Positions 43,342-51,621 of a stretch of DNA of 64,000 nt are shown here, in pieces. This stretch comes from CAZSSH01 sp964609825. Its GTDB lineage: Bacteria > Verrucomicrobiota > Lentisphaeria > Victivallales > Victivallaceae. Made by a program: the position numbers and the translations under genes. The stretch is taken from positions 569,330-633,329 of the forward strand of contig CAZSSH010000002.1 of NCBI GenBank assembly GCA_964609825.1, in the 5' to 3' direction. The notes under the pieces are model-generated. The model did not search any database. It saw only the letters and a program-made list of their open reading frames with translations, and had not been told where the DNA came from. The first letter of the stretch is position 1. Every line of letters begins with the position of its first letter.

Positions 43342-44367
43342 TCAGACGCCGCATTTCTCATTGGTCATGGTGGCGAAGCGCTTGCCGTCGATTTGCGGAA
43401 AGTCGGTGTCCCCGGCAAAAAAGCGGTCAAAAAGGTTGAGGATATAAGGAGCGTATTTTTGTTGCCCGCTCCCCGCCGCCGCGTGCGGCGTCAAGATGAG
43501 GTTGTCGAGTTGATGCCATGGCGAATCGGCCGGCAACGGCTCCGACTCAAAGACGTCCAAAACCGCCCGGATGCGCCCGGCGGAGAGCTCCTTTTGCAAG
43601 GCTTCGTTGTCGATCAACCGGGCGCGTCCGGCATTGATGAGGGTGCTGCCGTCCCGGAGCAGCGATAATTTTGCCCCGTCCAGTTTACGCAGATTGTTGG
43701 GCGTCATCCCGGCGAGGCAGTGTAGGATGTCCGAGTACTGCAACAGCTCCTCAAAGCCGGCTGCTTTGGCGGCGCCCATGTCATTAATGACTTTCTCCGG
43801 CGTATGCTCCGAGTAAATCAAAATTTGCTTGGGGCCAAAGGGTTGCAGCAGTTTTAAAAATGCCTTGGTAATGTCGCCCATCCCCCAGATGCCGACGACG
43901 GTCTGCGAGATATCGGCAAAGCCGAAGCGCAAATCCCAGTGGCACGTTTCGCCCGGCCGCAGCTTGGCGTAATCGGTCAACCGCCGCTGGGCGATCAACG
44001 TCATCATCATTGACCACTCGGCCACGGTTTGCGCCATCACCAAATTGGCGGTGACGACGGTGACCGGCGTTTGATAAGTGCTGATATCGGTGACCGCCGC
44101 CGCCGACCCGGCCGCGTGGCCGATGATTTTGACCGAGGGCGCCTGCTCCAAAAAGGCCTGATTGCACATCGGGGAACTCCACGTGGTGATGACGCCGTCG
44201 CAGCCGTTGGCGCGCTTGGCCCAGTCGTCAACGGTCGCATCCTTTTCCCGCGCCGGGACATCGACGGTGAACCCGTATTGCCGGGCCAGCCGGTCGCACT
44301 CGGGCGTCCAAAACATTTGGGTGAGCTCGTGCGAATGGTGCATAAAAAGGAGGCGTTTGCCGCTCAT
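43342..44367 (-). CDS. D-isomer-specific 2-hydroxyacid dehydrogenase, NAD-binding
   Basis: A 341-residue enzyme. The NAD site is GIWGMGDITKAFLKLL (~156-171). The catalytic triad is visible as Arg in LINAGRARL (~240), Glu in DVFESEPLP (~268) and His in LTPHAAAGS (~292). It reduces a 2-keto acid or oxidises a 2-hydroxy acid; the substrate is unknown. Its ATG overlaps the stop of the isomerase gene (ATGA), so the two are made together, perhaps for catabolism of a sugar acid. Confidence 0.87.
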   Translation of the reverse strand: MSGKRLLFMHHSHELTQMFWTPECDRLARQYGFTVDVPAREKDATVDDWAKRANGCDGVITTWSSPMCNQAFLEQAPSVKIIGHAAGSAAAVTDISTYQTPVTVVTANLVMAQTVAEWSMMMTLIAQRRLTDYAKLRPGETCHWDLRFGFADISQTVVGIWGMGDITKAFLKLLQPFGPKQILIYSEHTPEKVINDMGAAKAAGFEELLQYSDILHCLAGMTPNNLRKLDGAKLSLLRDGSTLINAGRARLIDNEALQKELSAGRIRAVLDVFESEPLPADSPWHQLDNLILTPHAAAGSGQQKYAPYILNLFDRFFAGDTDFPQIDGKRFATMTNEKCGV

Positions 44368-45158
44368 GATTTGGTTTCCCAGTTTTGTTTCATGGCCTGC
44401 AAGGCGACTTCGAGGGGCGGGATTTCCGGCTGCCACATCTTTTCGTACTCAAAAATGACCGGGACTTGGATATGGTTGTCGCGGATAAATTTGAGCCACT
44501 TTTGATACGGGAAATCCCCCTCGCCGGGGAGCCGGGCCAAAAGTTTGCCATCGTGTTTCACGCAATCTTTGAGGTGAAAACCGGCGATAGTGCCCCCGAT
44601 CAATTGATAGGTTTCTTCCAACGTTTCACCGGCGGTAAATATTGTATGCTCCATGTCCCACAACACGGGGAGCTCGCGCCCGAGTTTGGCAAACAACTCG
44701 GCGCAGCGTTTGCCCGAGGAAAAACCGTCGTGGGTCTCCAAAAGCAACCGGCAGCGGAAACCTTTGGCGTCAACAGCGGCCAAATGACCGCGGGCGATGT
44801 TGACCGCGTCATCGCTGACCGGGTCGGTCATCGCGCCGCCGCCAAAGATCCTCACATAAGGAATATTACAGGTGTCGGCAATGGTGCAAAGTTCCAAAAG
44901 TCCGTCCAAATCGGTGTTGGCCAAGGTGAGGTAAAACCCGGAGTCGAGCGAAAAAATCTGCCCTCTTTCGCTCAATTGGGCCAAAATCCGTTGCTCGGCC
45001 GGGCGTTGCAATATGGGTGCGATATTGCAAGTTTTTTCCAAGGTGCGCAAGGAGAGTTTGGCAATCCGGTATTGCCCTAAAAGTTTGGCGGCTTCGGCCA
45101 AAGTCAGGTCGGGGCAGCCCAGGGTGGAGATGCCGAAAACAAACGGTTGATTGCTCAT
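44364..45158 (-). CDS. Sugar phosphate isomerase/epimerase (xylose isomerase-like TIM barrel)
   Basis: A 264-residue AP-endonuclease-2-fold protein with metal-binding residues in LLLETHDGFSS (Glu ~136), VLWDMEHTIF (Asp ~165), GFHLKDCVKHDG (His ~192) and VIFEYEKMW (Glu ~240). These four positions are typical of IolE/IolI-type isomerases and dehydratases. First of a two-gene operon with the dehydrogenase. Neither gene is linked to a pseudopilin. Confidence 0.82.
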   Translation of the reverse strand: MSNQPFVFGISTLGCPDLTLAEAAKLLGQYRIAKLSLRTLEKTCNIAPILQRPAEQRILAQLSERGQIFSLDSGFYLTLANTDLDGLLELCTIADTCNIPYVRIFGGGAMTDPVSDDAVNIARGHLAAVDAKGFRCRLLLETHDGFSSGKRCAELFAKLGRELPVLWDMEHTIFTAGETLEETYQLIGGTIAGFHLKDCVKHDGKLLARLPGEGDFPYQKWLKFIRDNHIQVPVIFEYEKMWQPEIPPLEVALQAMKQNWETKS

Positions 45159-45195
45159 AAATTTTTCCCGGGGGATGTCTCTGTTATTTTGTTAT

Positions 45196-45224
45196 ATAAT
45201 ACACTATTTTTGGCAAAAGTTCAA
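45196..45224 (-). promoter_or_regulatory. Predicted promoter of the isomerase-dehydrogenase pair
   Basis: TTGAAC (45219-45224), 17-bp spacer, TATTAT (45196-45201), about 38 bp before the ATG at 45158. Confidence 0.45.
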
Positions 45225-45270
45225 TATTGATATCAAAAAAAGTGATAAAGTTGTCAATAATATAAAGAAA

Positions 45271-45298
45271 ATGGCAATATTTTGATCAATATTGCCAT
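45271..45298 (-). terminator. Rho-independent terminator after yjdF
   Basis: Perfect 11-bp inverted repeat ATGGCAATATT / AATATTGCCAT around a 6-nt loop. On the minus strand it is followed by TTTTC. It is AT-rich but long; together with the hairpin at 45304 it gives two stops in tandem. Confidence 0.6.
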
Positions 45299-45303
45299 GA
45301 TGA

Positions 45304-45326
45304 AAATCCGGATTGTTTCCGGATTT
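45304..45326 (-). terminator. Second hairpin at the end of yjdF
   Basis: 8-bp stem AAATCCGG / CCGGATTT with a 7-nt loop, overlapping the yjdF stop codon and followed by TTTTC on the minus strand. Confidence 0.55.
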
Positions 45327-45960
45327 ATTTTTTACGGGCGGGCTTGCGCCAGCGCAGCACCGCATAGAGGAGCGTTGCCGCCATGGCGCCGAGACCGTCG
45401 CAGAGCATGTCGCGCTGGGCATCCCAGATGTCGCCCTGCGATCCCAAAAAGGCTTCGCCCGCTTCGGGCGCCGAGTAGAGGGCATAGAGATACTCGATGA
45501 TTTCAAAAATCGCGGCAAAGCCGAAAATGCTCATAATGATCAGAAATCCGGCCGCCACGCGATTTTTGATCAGTTTGTGCCCTTCAAAAAATTCCAAAGC
45601 CGGGAAGGCGAAGAAGCCGACCAAAAAGTGGCAGACTCGGTCGTAATGGTTGCGCTCAAAGCCGAAGGTGTCGGTGACGAAGTCAAACGGCACTTTTTCA
45701 AAGGTATAATGGCCGCCGATGGTTTGCAAGATTAAAAAGAGCGCCATAAACGAGTACGCGGTGTTGGAGAAACGGACGCGAAGCTGGTACAGCATTACGA
45801 TGACCAGCAAAGTGATCACCGCCACCGTGTTTTCGGCATACCAGGTCACCCGGTCCACCGGGTCCACGGCCAAAAAGACGAATAACAGGCCGTAAATGAG
45901 CAGCAGCAGCATCGGGTAATTGCCGTCCTGGTCGATCTTTTTGAGTTTGTTTTTTTTCAT
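45325..45960 (-). CDS. yjdF: DUF2238 inner-membrane protein, YjdF family
   Basis: A 211-residue protein with five to six membrane helices. The family hallmarks are present: HYTFEKVPF (~85), NHYDRVCHFLVGFFAFPALE (~105-124) and GDIWDAQRDMLCDGLGA (~178-194), with conserved Asp and His residues near the membrane face. The biochemical role of this family is unknown. It is followed by two hairpins. The gap to the MsrBA gene upstream is only 24 bp, so they may be co-transcribed. Confidence 0.85.
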   Translation of the reverse strand: MKKNKLKKIDQDGNYPMLLLLIYGLLFVFLAVDPVDRVTWYAENTVAVITLLVIVMLYQLRVRFSNTAYSFMALFLILQTIGGHYTFEKVPFDFVTDTFGFERNHYDRVCHFLVGFFAFPALEFFEGHKLIKNRVAAGFLIIMSIFGFAAIFEIIEYLYALYSAPEAGEAFLGSQGDIWDAQRDMLCDGLGAMAATLLYAVLRWRKPARKK

Positions 45961-45984
45961 GATTGGTCTCCTTGGGTTTATTGA

Positions 45985-46917
45985 TCAGTCAAAGCGTTTG
46001 ACCGGGATATGACAATAAGGTTTTTTTTGATGGCGTAAATAATAGTTTTGGTGATAGGCTTCGGCCGGGTAAAACGCTGCGGCGGGAGCGAGCGCGGTTT
46101 GGACGGCAAACCCTTTTTGGCGCAAGTGGGCGATCAATTTTTCGGCGGTCTGGCGCTCCTCCTCGTTGTAATAAAAGATTTTGGACAAATATTGAGCTCC
46201 GATATCCGGCCCCTGACCGTTGGCCTGCGTGGGGTCGTGAATTTCAAAAAAGAGCTTTAAGATATTTTCGTAGTTGGTCGTGCGCGGATCATAGAGGATA
46301 TCCACCGCCTCGACGTGGCCGGTCTTGCCGGAGCAGACTTGCTCGTATGAGGGGTTGACCACGCTCCCGCCGGTGTAGCCGCTGACAGCGGAAATCACCC
46401 CCGGCGTTTGGTCAAAGTAGTACTCGACGCCCCAGAAACACCCTCCGGCGACCATCGCGTGTTTGAAGTAACGGTCAAAGTCGGCCGCCGGGACAAAGTC
46501 CATCGAGAGTGAGTTGACGCAGTAGCGGGTATTTTTGACGGTCAGTTTTTCGCCGGTAAAGACGTGCCCCAGGTGGCCGCCGCAGTGATTGCACAAAATT
46601 TCGGTGCGCCGGCCGTCGGCGTCGGGGATTTGCTTTACTGCGCCGGCAATCGCGTCGTCAAAGGCGGGCCAGCCGCAGTCGGAGGCAAACTTATCCTTCG
46701 AGCGGTAAAGCGCCGCGCCGCACTGGCGGCAGGTGTAAACCCCGGCGGCATTGTGCTGATAAAATTTGCCGGTAAACGGTTGCTCGGTCCCCTTGTCGAG
46801 GATAACATAGCGCTCCTCGGCGGTCAATGGTTTCGGTGTTGGCGGTGTCATATTATCCTCCGCGTAAAATTGGATCACAAAACACCATAAAATTGCTCCA
46901 AAAAGTGTCAATTTCAT
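45985..46917 (-). CDS. msrBA: Exported bifunctional methionine sulfoxide reductase, MsrB-MsrA order
   Basis: A 310-residue protein with a signal peptide (~1-19). The MsrB domain (~30-150) has two zinc CxxC pairs (CRQCG, CNHCG), GWPAF and the catalytic Cys in RYCVNS. The MsrA domain (~152-310) has the catalytic GGCFWG and the GYTGG motif. It repairs both epimers of oxidised methionine in exported proteins. The ATG at 46917 follows GAGGTG; a GTG four codons earlier is less likely. Confidence 0.93.
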   Translation of the reverse strand: MKLTLFGAILWCFVIQFYAEDNMTPPTPKPLTAEERYVILDKGTEQPFTGKFYQHNAAGVYTCRQCGAALYRSKDKFASDCGWPAFDDAIAGAVKQIPDADGRRTEILCNHCGGHLGHVFTGEKLTVKNTRYCVNSLSMDFVPAADFDRYFKHAMVAGGCFWGVEYYFDQTPGVISAVSGYTGGSVVNPSYEQVCSGKTGHVEAVDILYDPRTTNYENILKLFFEIHDPTQANGQGPDIGAQYLSKIFYYNEEERQTAEKLIAHLRQKGFAVQTALAPAAAFYPAEAYHQNYYLRHQKKPYCHIPVKRFD

Positions 46918-46931
46918 GGCACACCTCACAG

Positions 46932-47636
46932 TTACGGTTTGTCAACTTTGCGGCACTGGTAAACATGCAAAAAATCGTGCTCGACACGGTCGGACTCGAT
47001 TGCGAAACCGGCGCGTCGGAGTATGCCCTCCATGATCCAACTACAGGTGCTCAACTCGTCCGCGATGTGCCGAGCAAAGTTGTGTTTACTGCCGGGGGCG
47101 AACTCCATAATGCGCTCAAAATAGGCCTCGGGCTGCTCATTTTTCCAGTCAAAAACGACGTCGAGGAGGACCAATACGCCGTTGGCACGCAAACTTTGAT
47201 GGATGCGGTCCAGGGCGACGCATTTCCAGACATCGGACAAGTGATGCAGCGCGAGCGAGGTCACCACCGCGTCATAGACGCGCGGGCGGAGTTCAAAGGA
47301 GAGGAAGCCCGCTTTTTCAAAGGTGATCGAGCTCAATTGATCCTCTTGAGCCTTGAGTAATGAGTACTCAAGCATCGTTGGCGAAATATCAATCGCGTGG
47401 ACACTCGCTCCGCGCTGCGCCGCATAACGGGCAAACGCGCCGGTGCCGGTGCCGATCTCCAAAATCGACATCCCCGGCCGCAAGCCGATCAGGTCGCCGA
47501 TCAGGCGGTTCTCCTCCTCGACATCGCGGAATTGGCGCATGCGATTATCATACACTGCAACCTCGGTGACTGAGTCGTAGTCGGTCCCGAGCTGAATAAA
47601 CTCATTGTGATAAAAGCTTTGCTGACGGTAGTCCAT
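46932..47636 (-). CDS. Class I SAM-dependent methyltransferase
   Basis: A 234-residue enzyme with motif I ILEIGTGTGAFARYA (~58-72), the acidic turn VHAIDISP (~80), motif IV YDAVVTSLALHHLSDVW (~125) and LVLLDVVFDW. The fold is UbiE/BioC-like; the C-terminal region (GSKHNFARHIADELST) might bind the acceptor. Substrate unknown. It lies 14 bp before the MsrBA gene and is probably the first gene of that operon. Confidence 0.8.
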   Translation of the reverse strand: MDYRQQSFYHNEFIQLGTDYDSVTEVAVYDNRMRQFRDVEEENRLIGDLIGLRPGMSILEIGTGTGAFARYAAQRGASVHAIDISPTMLEYSLLKAQEDQLSSITFEKAGFLSFELRPRVYDAVVTSLALHHLSDVWKCVALDRIHQSLRANGVLVLLDVVFDWKNEQPEAYFERIMEFAPGSKHNFARHIADELSTCSWIMEGILRRAGFAIESDRVEHDFLHVYQCRKVDKP

Positions 47637-47664
47637 GATCGTTTCCGGTTAAAGGATCAAAGCT

Positions 47665-47693
47665 AATATAACCGCCTGCTTGCTATTTCACAA
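47665..47693 (-). promoter_or_regulatory. Predicted promoter of the methyltransferase-MsrBA group
   Basis: TTGTGA (47688-47693), 17-bp spacer, TATATT (47665-47670), about 30 bp before the ATG at 47636. Confidence 0.5.
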
Positions 47694-47740
47694 ATATTTT
47701 TTTTTGATTTTTTTAAGAAAAACGATAAAAATATGTTTTT

Positions 47741-48862
47741 TCAGCTGAAATCAAGGTAGTTGCAGGCTTTGGCGGCGAGTTTGCCACTTAGTCCGACCAT
47801 GCCGAGGCGGCTGATCCGGCGCTGGCGGCGGTATTGCAACACCCGCTCGACCCAGATGTTGCCCAAGCCGGGGACCCGCAGCAAGGTTTCGCGGTCGGCG
47901 CTGTTGATTTTGACCGGGAAGTACTCGGGGTGATGCCTTGCCCACATTTCTTTGGGGTCAAACTCCAAGGAGAGATTGCCGACCGGGTCAAAGACCATTT
48001 CGCCGGGCGCAAAGCGGTATTTGCGAAGCAAAAAATCGACCTGATAGAGCCGGTGCTCGCGGAGCAGCCGGTCGGGCCCGTCCAAGGTGAAATTTTCGCC
48101 GGGGAGCGACCGGTCGCCGAGGCCGCTCTGGTAGGCGGAGAAGTAAACGCGCTCAAAGTTGAGGCGGTTGTAGATCCCGTCCATGTAAGTGACGATTTCG
48201 CGGTCGGTCTCGTCGGAGGCGCCGACGATAAACTGGGTGGTGCACTTGACGCGCGAGTGGGGGCCCCCTTTGGCCGTCTGGTCGGCGAGGAATTTTAACG
48301 GCGTTACAATATCGCGGTCGAAATTTTTGGCCGCCGAGAGTTTCTCAAAGTGTTTGCGGCCGGGGACCTCGATGTTGAGCGACACCGCGCTCGCCAATTT
48401 CAACGTCTCCGCCATCGCCGCTTCGGAGGCACCGGGGATGACCTTGAGGTGGATGTAGCCCCGGTAAGCGTATTTTTTGCGCAAAATGCTGGCGGTGGCG
48501 AGCAAGCGGTCCATGGTATGGTCGGCGCTGCCCATCACTCCGGAGCTCAAAAAGAGGCCGAGAAGCCACTGTTTCCTTTGGTGCTCGTAAAAGGCTTTGG
48601 CGGTTTCCTCGGGGGTGAGGGTGCACCTCGTGACGTTGCCCTCGCTGCGCAAGGGGCAGTATTTGCAATCGTTGCTGCAGGCGTTGGAGAGCAAGGTTTT
48701 AAACATGATCCCGTAACCGCCCGCGGCCAGCGGCACCGGGTAGAGCCAGCGGCCGTCCAACGTGCGCCGCCGCCGCTCTTGGCTGATGGTGCCGCAGGCG
48801 CACGCCAAGTCGTACTGGGAGTCGGCGGAGAGGATTTCGAGTTTTTTTTGGGTATCAAGCAT
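47741..48862 (-). CDS. Putative DNA modification/repair radical SAM protein with C-terminal helix-hairpin-helix
   Basis: A 373-residue enzyme. It has a radical SAM cluster motif CSNDCKYC (C-x3-C-x2-C, ~61-68) and a barrel with HLKVIPGASEAAM and SLNIEVPGRKHFEKLS. The C-terminal helix-hairpin-helix (LLRVPGLGNIWVERVLQYRR, ~325-345) is of DNA-binding type. This matches the family usually found next to a partner with a uracil-DNA-glycosylase domain. No such partner is adjacent here: the next gene is a GrpB protein. The reaction is unknown. Confidence 0.87.
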   Translation of the reverse strand: MLDTQKKLEILSADSQYDLACACGTISQERRRRTLDGRWLYPVPLAAGGYGIMFKTLLSNACSNDCKYCPLRSEGNVTRCTLTPEETAKAFYEHQRKQWLLGLFLSSGVMGSADHTMDRLLATASILRKKYAYRGYIHLKVIPGASEAAMAETLKLASAVSLNIEVPGRKHFEKLSAAKNFDRDIVTPLKFLADQTAKGGPHSRVKCTTQFIVGASDETDREIVTYMDGIYNRLNFERVYFSAYQSGLGDRSLPGENFTLDGPDRLLREHRLYQVDFLLRKYRFAPGEMVFDPVGNLSLEFDPKEMWARHHPEYFPVKINSADRETLLRVPGLGNIWVERVLQYRRQRRISRLGMVGLSGKLAAKACNYLDFS

Positions 48863-48882
48863 GAGTATGTTTTCCTGTCATT

Positions 48883-48911
48883 AATATAGAATGAATAATC
48901 GAGTATTGCAA
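48883..48911 (-). promoter_or_regulatory. Predicted promoter of the radical SAM gene
   Basis: TTGCAA (48906-48911), 17-bp spacer, TATATT (48883-48888), about 20 bp before the ATG at 48862. Confidence 0.45.
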
Positions 48912-48936
48912 GCCATTAATGGGAAAAAAACATCGA

Positions 48937-49500
48937 TTAATTTTGGCCCCGGGCAAGCCGGGTGTATTGACGGACAAAATCGCTTTTATTGGCGGTGTAG
49001 GCGTCGCGGTCAAACTCGTATTTTTGCTGCAGCTCGCGCTTGAGCTCGGCATATTGCCGTGCGACTTCGGGGTGGGCCAAAAGGTAATCGCGAAAATATA
49101 TTTCGTCGTGATCACTCCCGTAACGCAAGTGGAGGTGAAAGACTTTTTCCGCAAAGCCGTCGGGGGTGTACCCTTTGAGAAACATTATGCCGGGAGGCGG
49201 CTGATCGGGGCGCGGACAGGCAATCCACCCGGCCGCCGTCAGCGTTTGTGCGAGCTCTGTCAAATTCGTCTCCGGCCGGACCTCAAGCAGCAGGTCCACC
49301 GTCGGTTTGGCGGCCAAGCCGGGGACGGCGGTGCTGCCGATGTGGTGCAATTCTCCGGGGGCGACCGGCAAAAGTTTGCCCAAGTCGGCGGCTTCTCCGG
49401 CAAACCATGCGGGGTAGTCAACATTGTACTCTTTGAGGATCACCGGAAAGAGGCGCCAGAGCTCCTCGTTGGTCATTTGGGACAACGGTTTTTTGCTCAT
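48937..49500 (-). CDS. GrpB family protein (nucleotidyltransferase fold)
   Basis: A 187-residue protein with the GrpB core: HHIGSTAVPGLAAKPTVDLLL (nucleotidyltransferase-like GS and D-x-D pattern, ~63-83), FHLHLRYGSDHDEIYFRDYL and the helical end YTANKSDFVRQY. The molecular function of GrpB proteins is unproven. The start at 49500 comes 1 nt after the acetyltransferase stop, with GGAG upstream inside that gene, so it is translationally linked. Confidence 0.83.
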   Translation of the reverse strand: MSKKPLSQMTNEELWRLFPVILKEYNVDYPAWFAGEAADLGKLLPVAPGELHHIGSTAVPGLAAKPTVDLLLEVRPETNLTELAQTLTAAGWIACPRPDQPPPGIMFLKGYTPDGFAEKVFHLHLRYGSDHDEIYFRDYLLAHPEVARQYAELKRELQQKYEFDRDAYTANKSDFVRQYTRLARGQN

Positions 49501-49501
49501 C

Positions 49502-50353
49502 TCAGCCCAGCTCCAAGGTAGTGGTGCCCCAGATGAATTGGGTCGGGATCGGCCAATCACCGTGTGCATACATGCGGGCGGTTTCAAACACTTTGGTCAT
49601 GCGCAAGCGCCGCTTGGCCAATGCAATCGCGGCCGGGTTGCTCTCGGGGACATCGAGATAAAAATTTTCGCCGACCGGCAGCGTTTGGAGCAAGCTTGCG
49701 ATCAACTCGGTTGCGGCCGCGACGTCGGGGGCGAATACCGGCCCGATTTTGTGCCCCTCAATGCAGCGGCGGATCAAGGCGTAACCCTCAATTGCGCCGC
49801 TGCGGCTTTTGAGCACCCGCCCGGCGGTCCCGGGGGCAAAGGCAAAGGCTTGTAAAAAGCGGCTCCGGTCGGCATTAAAAATGCTTTGGTCGTACCGGCA
49901 AAGGGCGGGAAAATCGGTTACTTGAAGGATGGCGGCATCATTGCCCGGGAGCGTCGCCCCTTTGCCGGCAAAGCGCAAGTGATTGTAGGCCAGCATGAAG
50001 CCGGACTGACGGTAATTGTTTTGGCGGGCGACCACCCCGTCAAGGCCGATTACCCGGCCTGCGAGATGCCGCATCGCCTCGCGCCAGATCGCGATTCCGT
50101 AACCTTGGCCGCGGTACGGCGCTTTGACGATATAGAGGCCGATAAAACCGAAATTTTTGCCGTAGCGCACCGCCGAAATGGTACTGATGATTTCGCCGTT
50201 GAGTTCGCCCGCCAAAAAGCCCTCGGGGTCGGCCTCATAAAAGGCATGACTGTCGTATTGCCCCGGGTTCCACCCTTCCAGTCGCGCCAGCTCGAGGGCG
50301 ATGCTGATTTCGTCGCCCGCCATGACGCGGACACGGTATGTTTGATCCGGCAT
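49502..50353 (-). CDS. GNAT family N-acetyltransferase with C-terminal second domain (YitH-like)
   Basis: A 283-residue protein. The N-terminal GNAT domain has the acetyl-CoA loop VKAPYRGQGYG (~76-86) and SGFMLAYNHLRF. The C-terminal ~140 residues (DQSIFNADRSRFLQAF to TKVFETARMYAHG) form the second GNAT-like domain seen in YitH-type proteins. Substrate unknown. Middle gene of the minus-strand run hydrolase-acetyltransferase-GrpB, 9 bp after the hydrolase. Confidence 0.83.
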   Translation of the reverse strand: MPDQTYRVRVMAGDEISIALELARLEGWNPGQYDSHAFYEADPEGFLAGELNGEIISTISAVRYGKNFGFIGLYIVKAPYRGQGYGIAIWREAMRHLAGRVIGLDGVVARQNNYRQSGFMLAYNHLRFAGKGATLPGNDAAILQVTDFPALCRYDQSIFNADRSRFLQAFAFAPGTAGRVLKSRSGAIEGYALIRRCIEGHKIGPVFAPDVAAATELIASLLQTLPVGENFYLDVPESNPAAIALAKRRLRMTKVFETARMYAHGDWPIPTQFIWGTTTLELG

Positions 50354-50362
50354 TTTTCTCCC

Positions 50363-51343
50363 TTATTTGGTTTGGCCGGTTGGGGCCGGGGCGGATTTTA
50401 TCGCGGCGATTTTGGTCATTTCTTTGACCAATTGGGGCGACTGCAAGGTTTGTTTGGCCTTGGCGTCATCACAGAGATAAGCACGCCAAAACAGCAAAGT
50501 AAGTTTGACAATCGCCTTTTGGTACTCGGCATCGGACAAACTTTCTTTGTCCGCGTCCCGCTCTTTGCGGCCCGAAAAAATCGCGTGATCGCCGCCCTGG
50601 AAATCCACCTCGTATTTCTCCATGTGGCACAAATCGTACGCCTTTTTGCGGTCGGCTGCCTTGGTGTCGCCGATGGGCGAGTCGTCGCGCGTCCCGGTCA
50701 TCAGCATGCAGGGGATCGTGATGTCGGCAAAGGTTTTTTCGCCGCCAGCCTCCAAGCCTTTGCCGAAGGGGGCGCTCATGGCGATGACAGCGGCAAAACG
50801 CGGGTCCTGATAGGATATTTTATGCTGGCCCATGGGGCCGTACATTGCCAACCCGGCCGCCGCCAACGCGGTGTAAGCGCCAAAGGAGTGCCCGGCCGCG
50901 CCGACGTGCTTGAGGTCGAGACGGTGATACAACGGGCTTGCTTTGTCCTCATTGAGCTTGGTCAAAGTGTCGAGGGCGAAACTCATGTCCTGCGGTCGGT
51001 TGCGGATGTTGTCGGGGTTGGCGGCGGCCCGTTGCAAGGCCTTAAACGAGGGGTTTTTGAGAAAGCTTGCGGTGTTGCTCCCCGGGTGCTCGACGTGGAC
51101 GCTCACCAAATCATTTTGCGCCCAGTTTTGGCCCAGATACTGATAATTTTTGCACGAGCCCCCGAGTCCGTGCGAAAAGAGGATGACCGGAAGGGCTTGA
51201 CCCTCTTTGCCCTCGGGAAGATAAATCTTGACCGGCACATCGCGGTCGCGCCAGTCATCGTGCCAGGTGTAAAAGTACTCGGACACCCCCGCCGCCAGCC
51301 ACAGCGGCAACAGCAATAAAAAAAAGACAAAATTTTTTCTCAT
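50363..51343 (-). CDS. Exported alpha/beta hydrolase (dienelactone hydrolase/PAF-acetylhydrolase-like)
   Basis: A 326-residue protein with signal peptide (~1-18), oxyanion strand VILFSHGLGGSCKNYQYL (~54-71), nucleophile elbow GHSFG (~150), acid region GTRDDSPIGD (~217) and catalytic His in GGDHAIFSG (~250). The fold is that of secreted esterases/lipases. The substrate cannot be told. It is the first gene of a three-gene run. The 279-bp region upstream shares space with the divergent locus 4 promoter. Confidence 0.83.
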   Translation of the reverse strand: MRKNFVFFLLLLPLWLAAGVSEYFYTWHDDWRDRDVPVKIYLPEGKEGQALPVILFSHGLGGSCKNYQYLGQNWAQNDLVSVHVEHPGSNTASFLKNPSFKALQRAAANPDNIRNRPQDMSFALDTLTKLNEDKASPLYHRLDLKHVGAAGHSFGAYTALAAAGLAMYGPMGQHKISYQDPRFAAVIAMSAPFGKGLEAGGEKTFADITIPCMLMTGTRDDSPIGDTKAADRKKAYDLCHMEKYEVDFQGGDHAIFSGRKERDADKESLSDAEYQKAIVKLTLLFWRAYLCDDAKAKQTLQSPQLVKEMTKIAAIKSAPAPTGQTK

Positions 51344-51548
51344 GACACCACCAGTATTTTTCCATAAAACGCAACCGGGACGTTATTTATTGTGTCCGGT
51401 CGTCCGTCTGGCATTGTTCCGGATTCGGCAAAGTCGTTTGACCCATCGTAAAGCGTCCTGTTTTTTCTGTAATATACCAATCAAATATGCACATTGCAAA
51501 AATTTTCCGGCCGGGCTTTGAAAATTCCTGTTTTTTTTACATATTCTC

Positions 51549-51606
51549 TTGACAATGTATCGGAGTTGTGGTATAATTAATGCAATCAAGTAAACATTAC
51601 ATGTAA
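51549..51606 (+). promoter_or_regulatory. Consensus promoter of locus 4 with downstream operator dyad
   Basis: Perfect sigma-70 boxes: TTGACA (51549-51554), 17-bp spacer, TATAAT (51572-51577). The palindrome TTACATGTAA (51597-51606), embedded between two GTAAAC copies, lies about +13 to +22 and 16 bp before the ATG. A perfect promoter with a roadblock-type operator suggests strong repression by the GntR/LacI product. Confidence 0.7.
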
Positions 51607-51621
51607 ACAGTCAAAAATATT

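Noticed and set aside
49886..51319. Plus-strand open frame of 477 codons
   Set aside because: It runs opposite two well-supported genes (GNAT and alpha/beta hydrolase) and across their junction, so it is a shadow.
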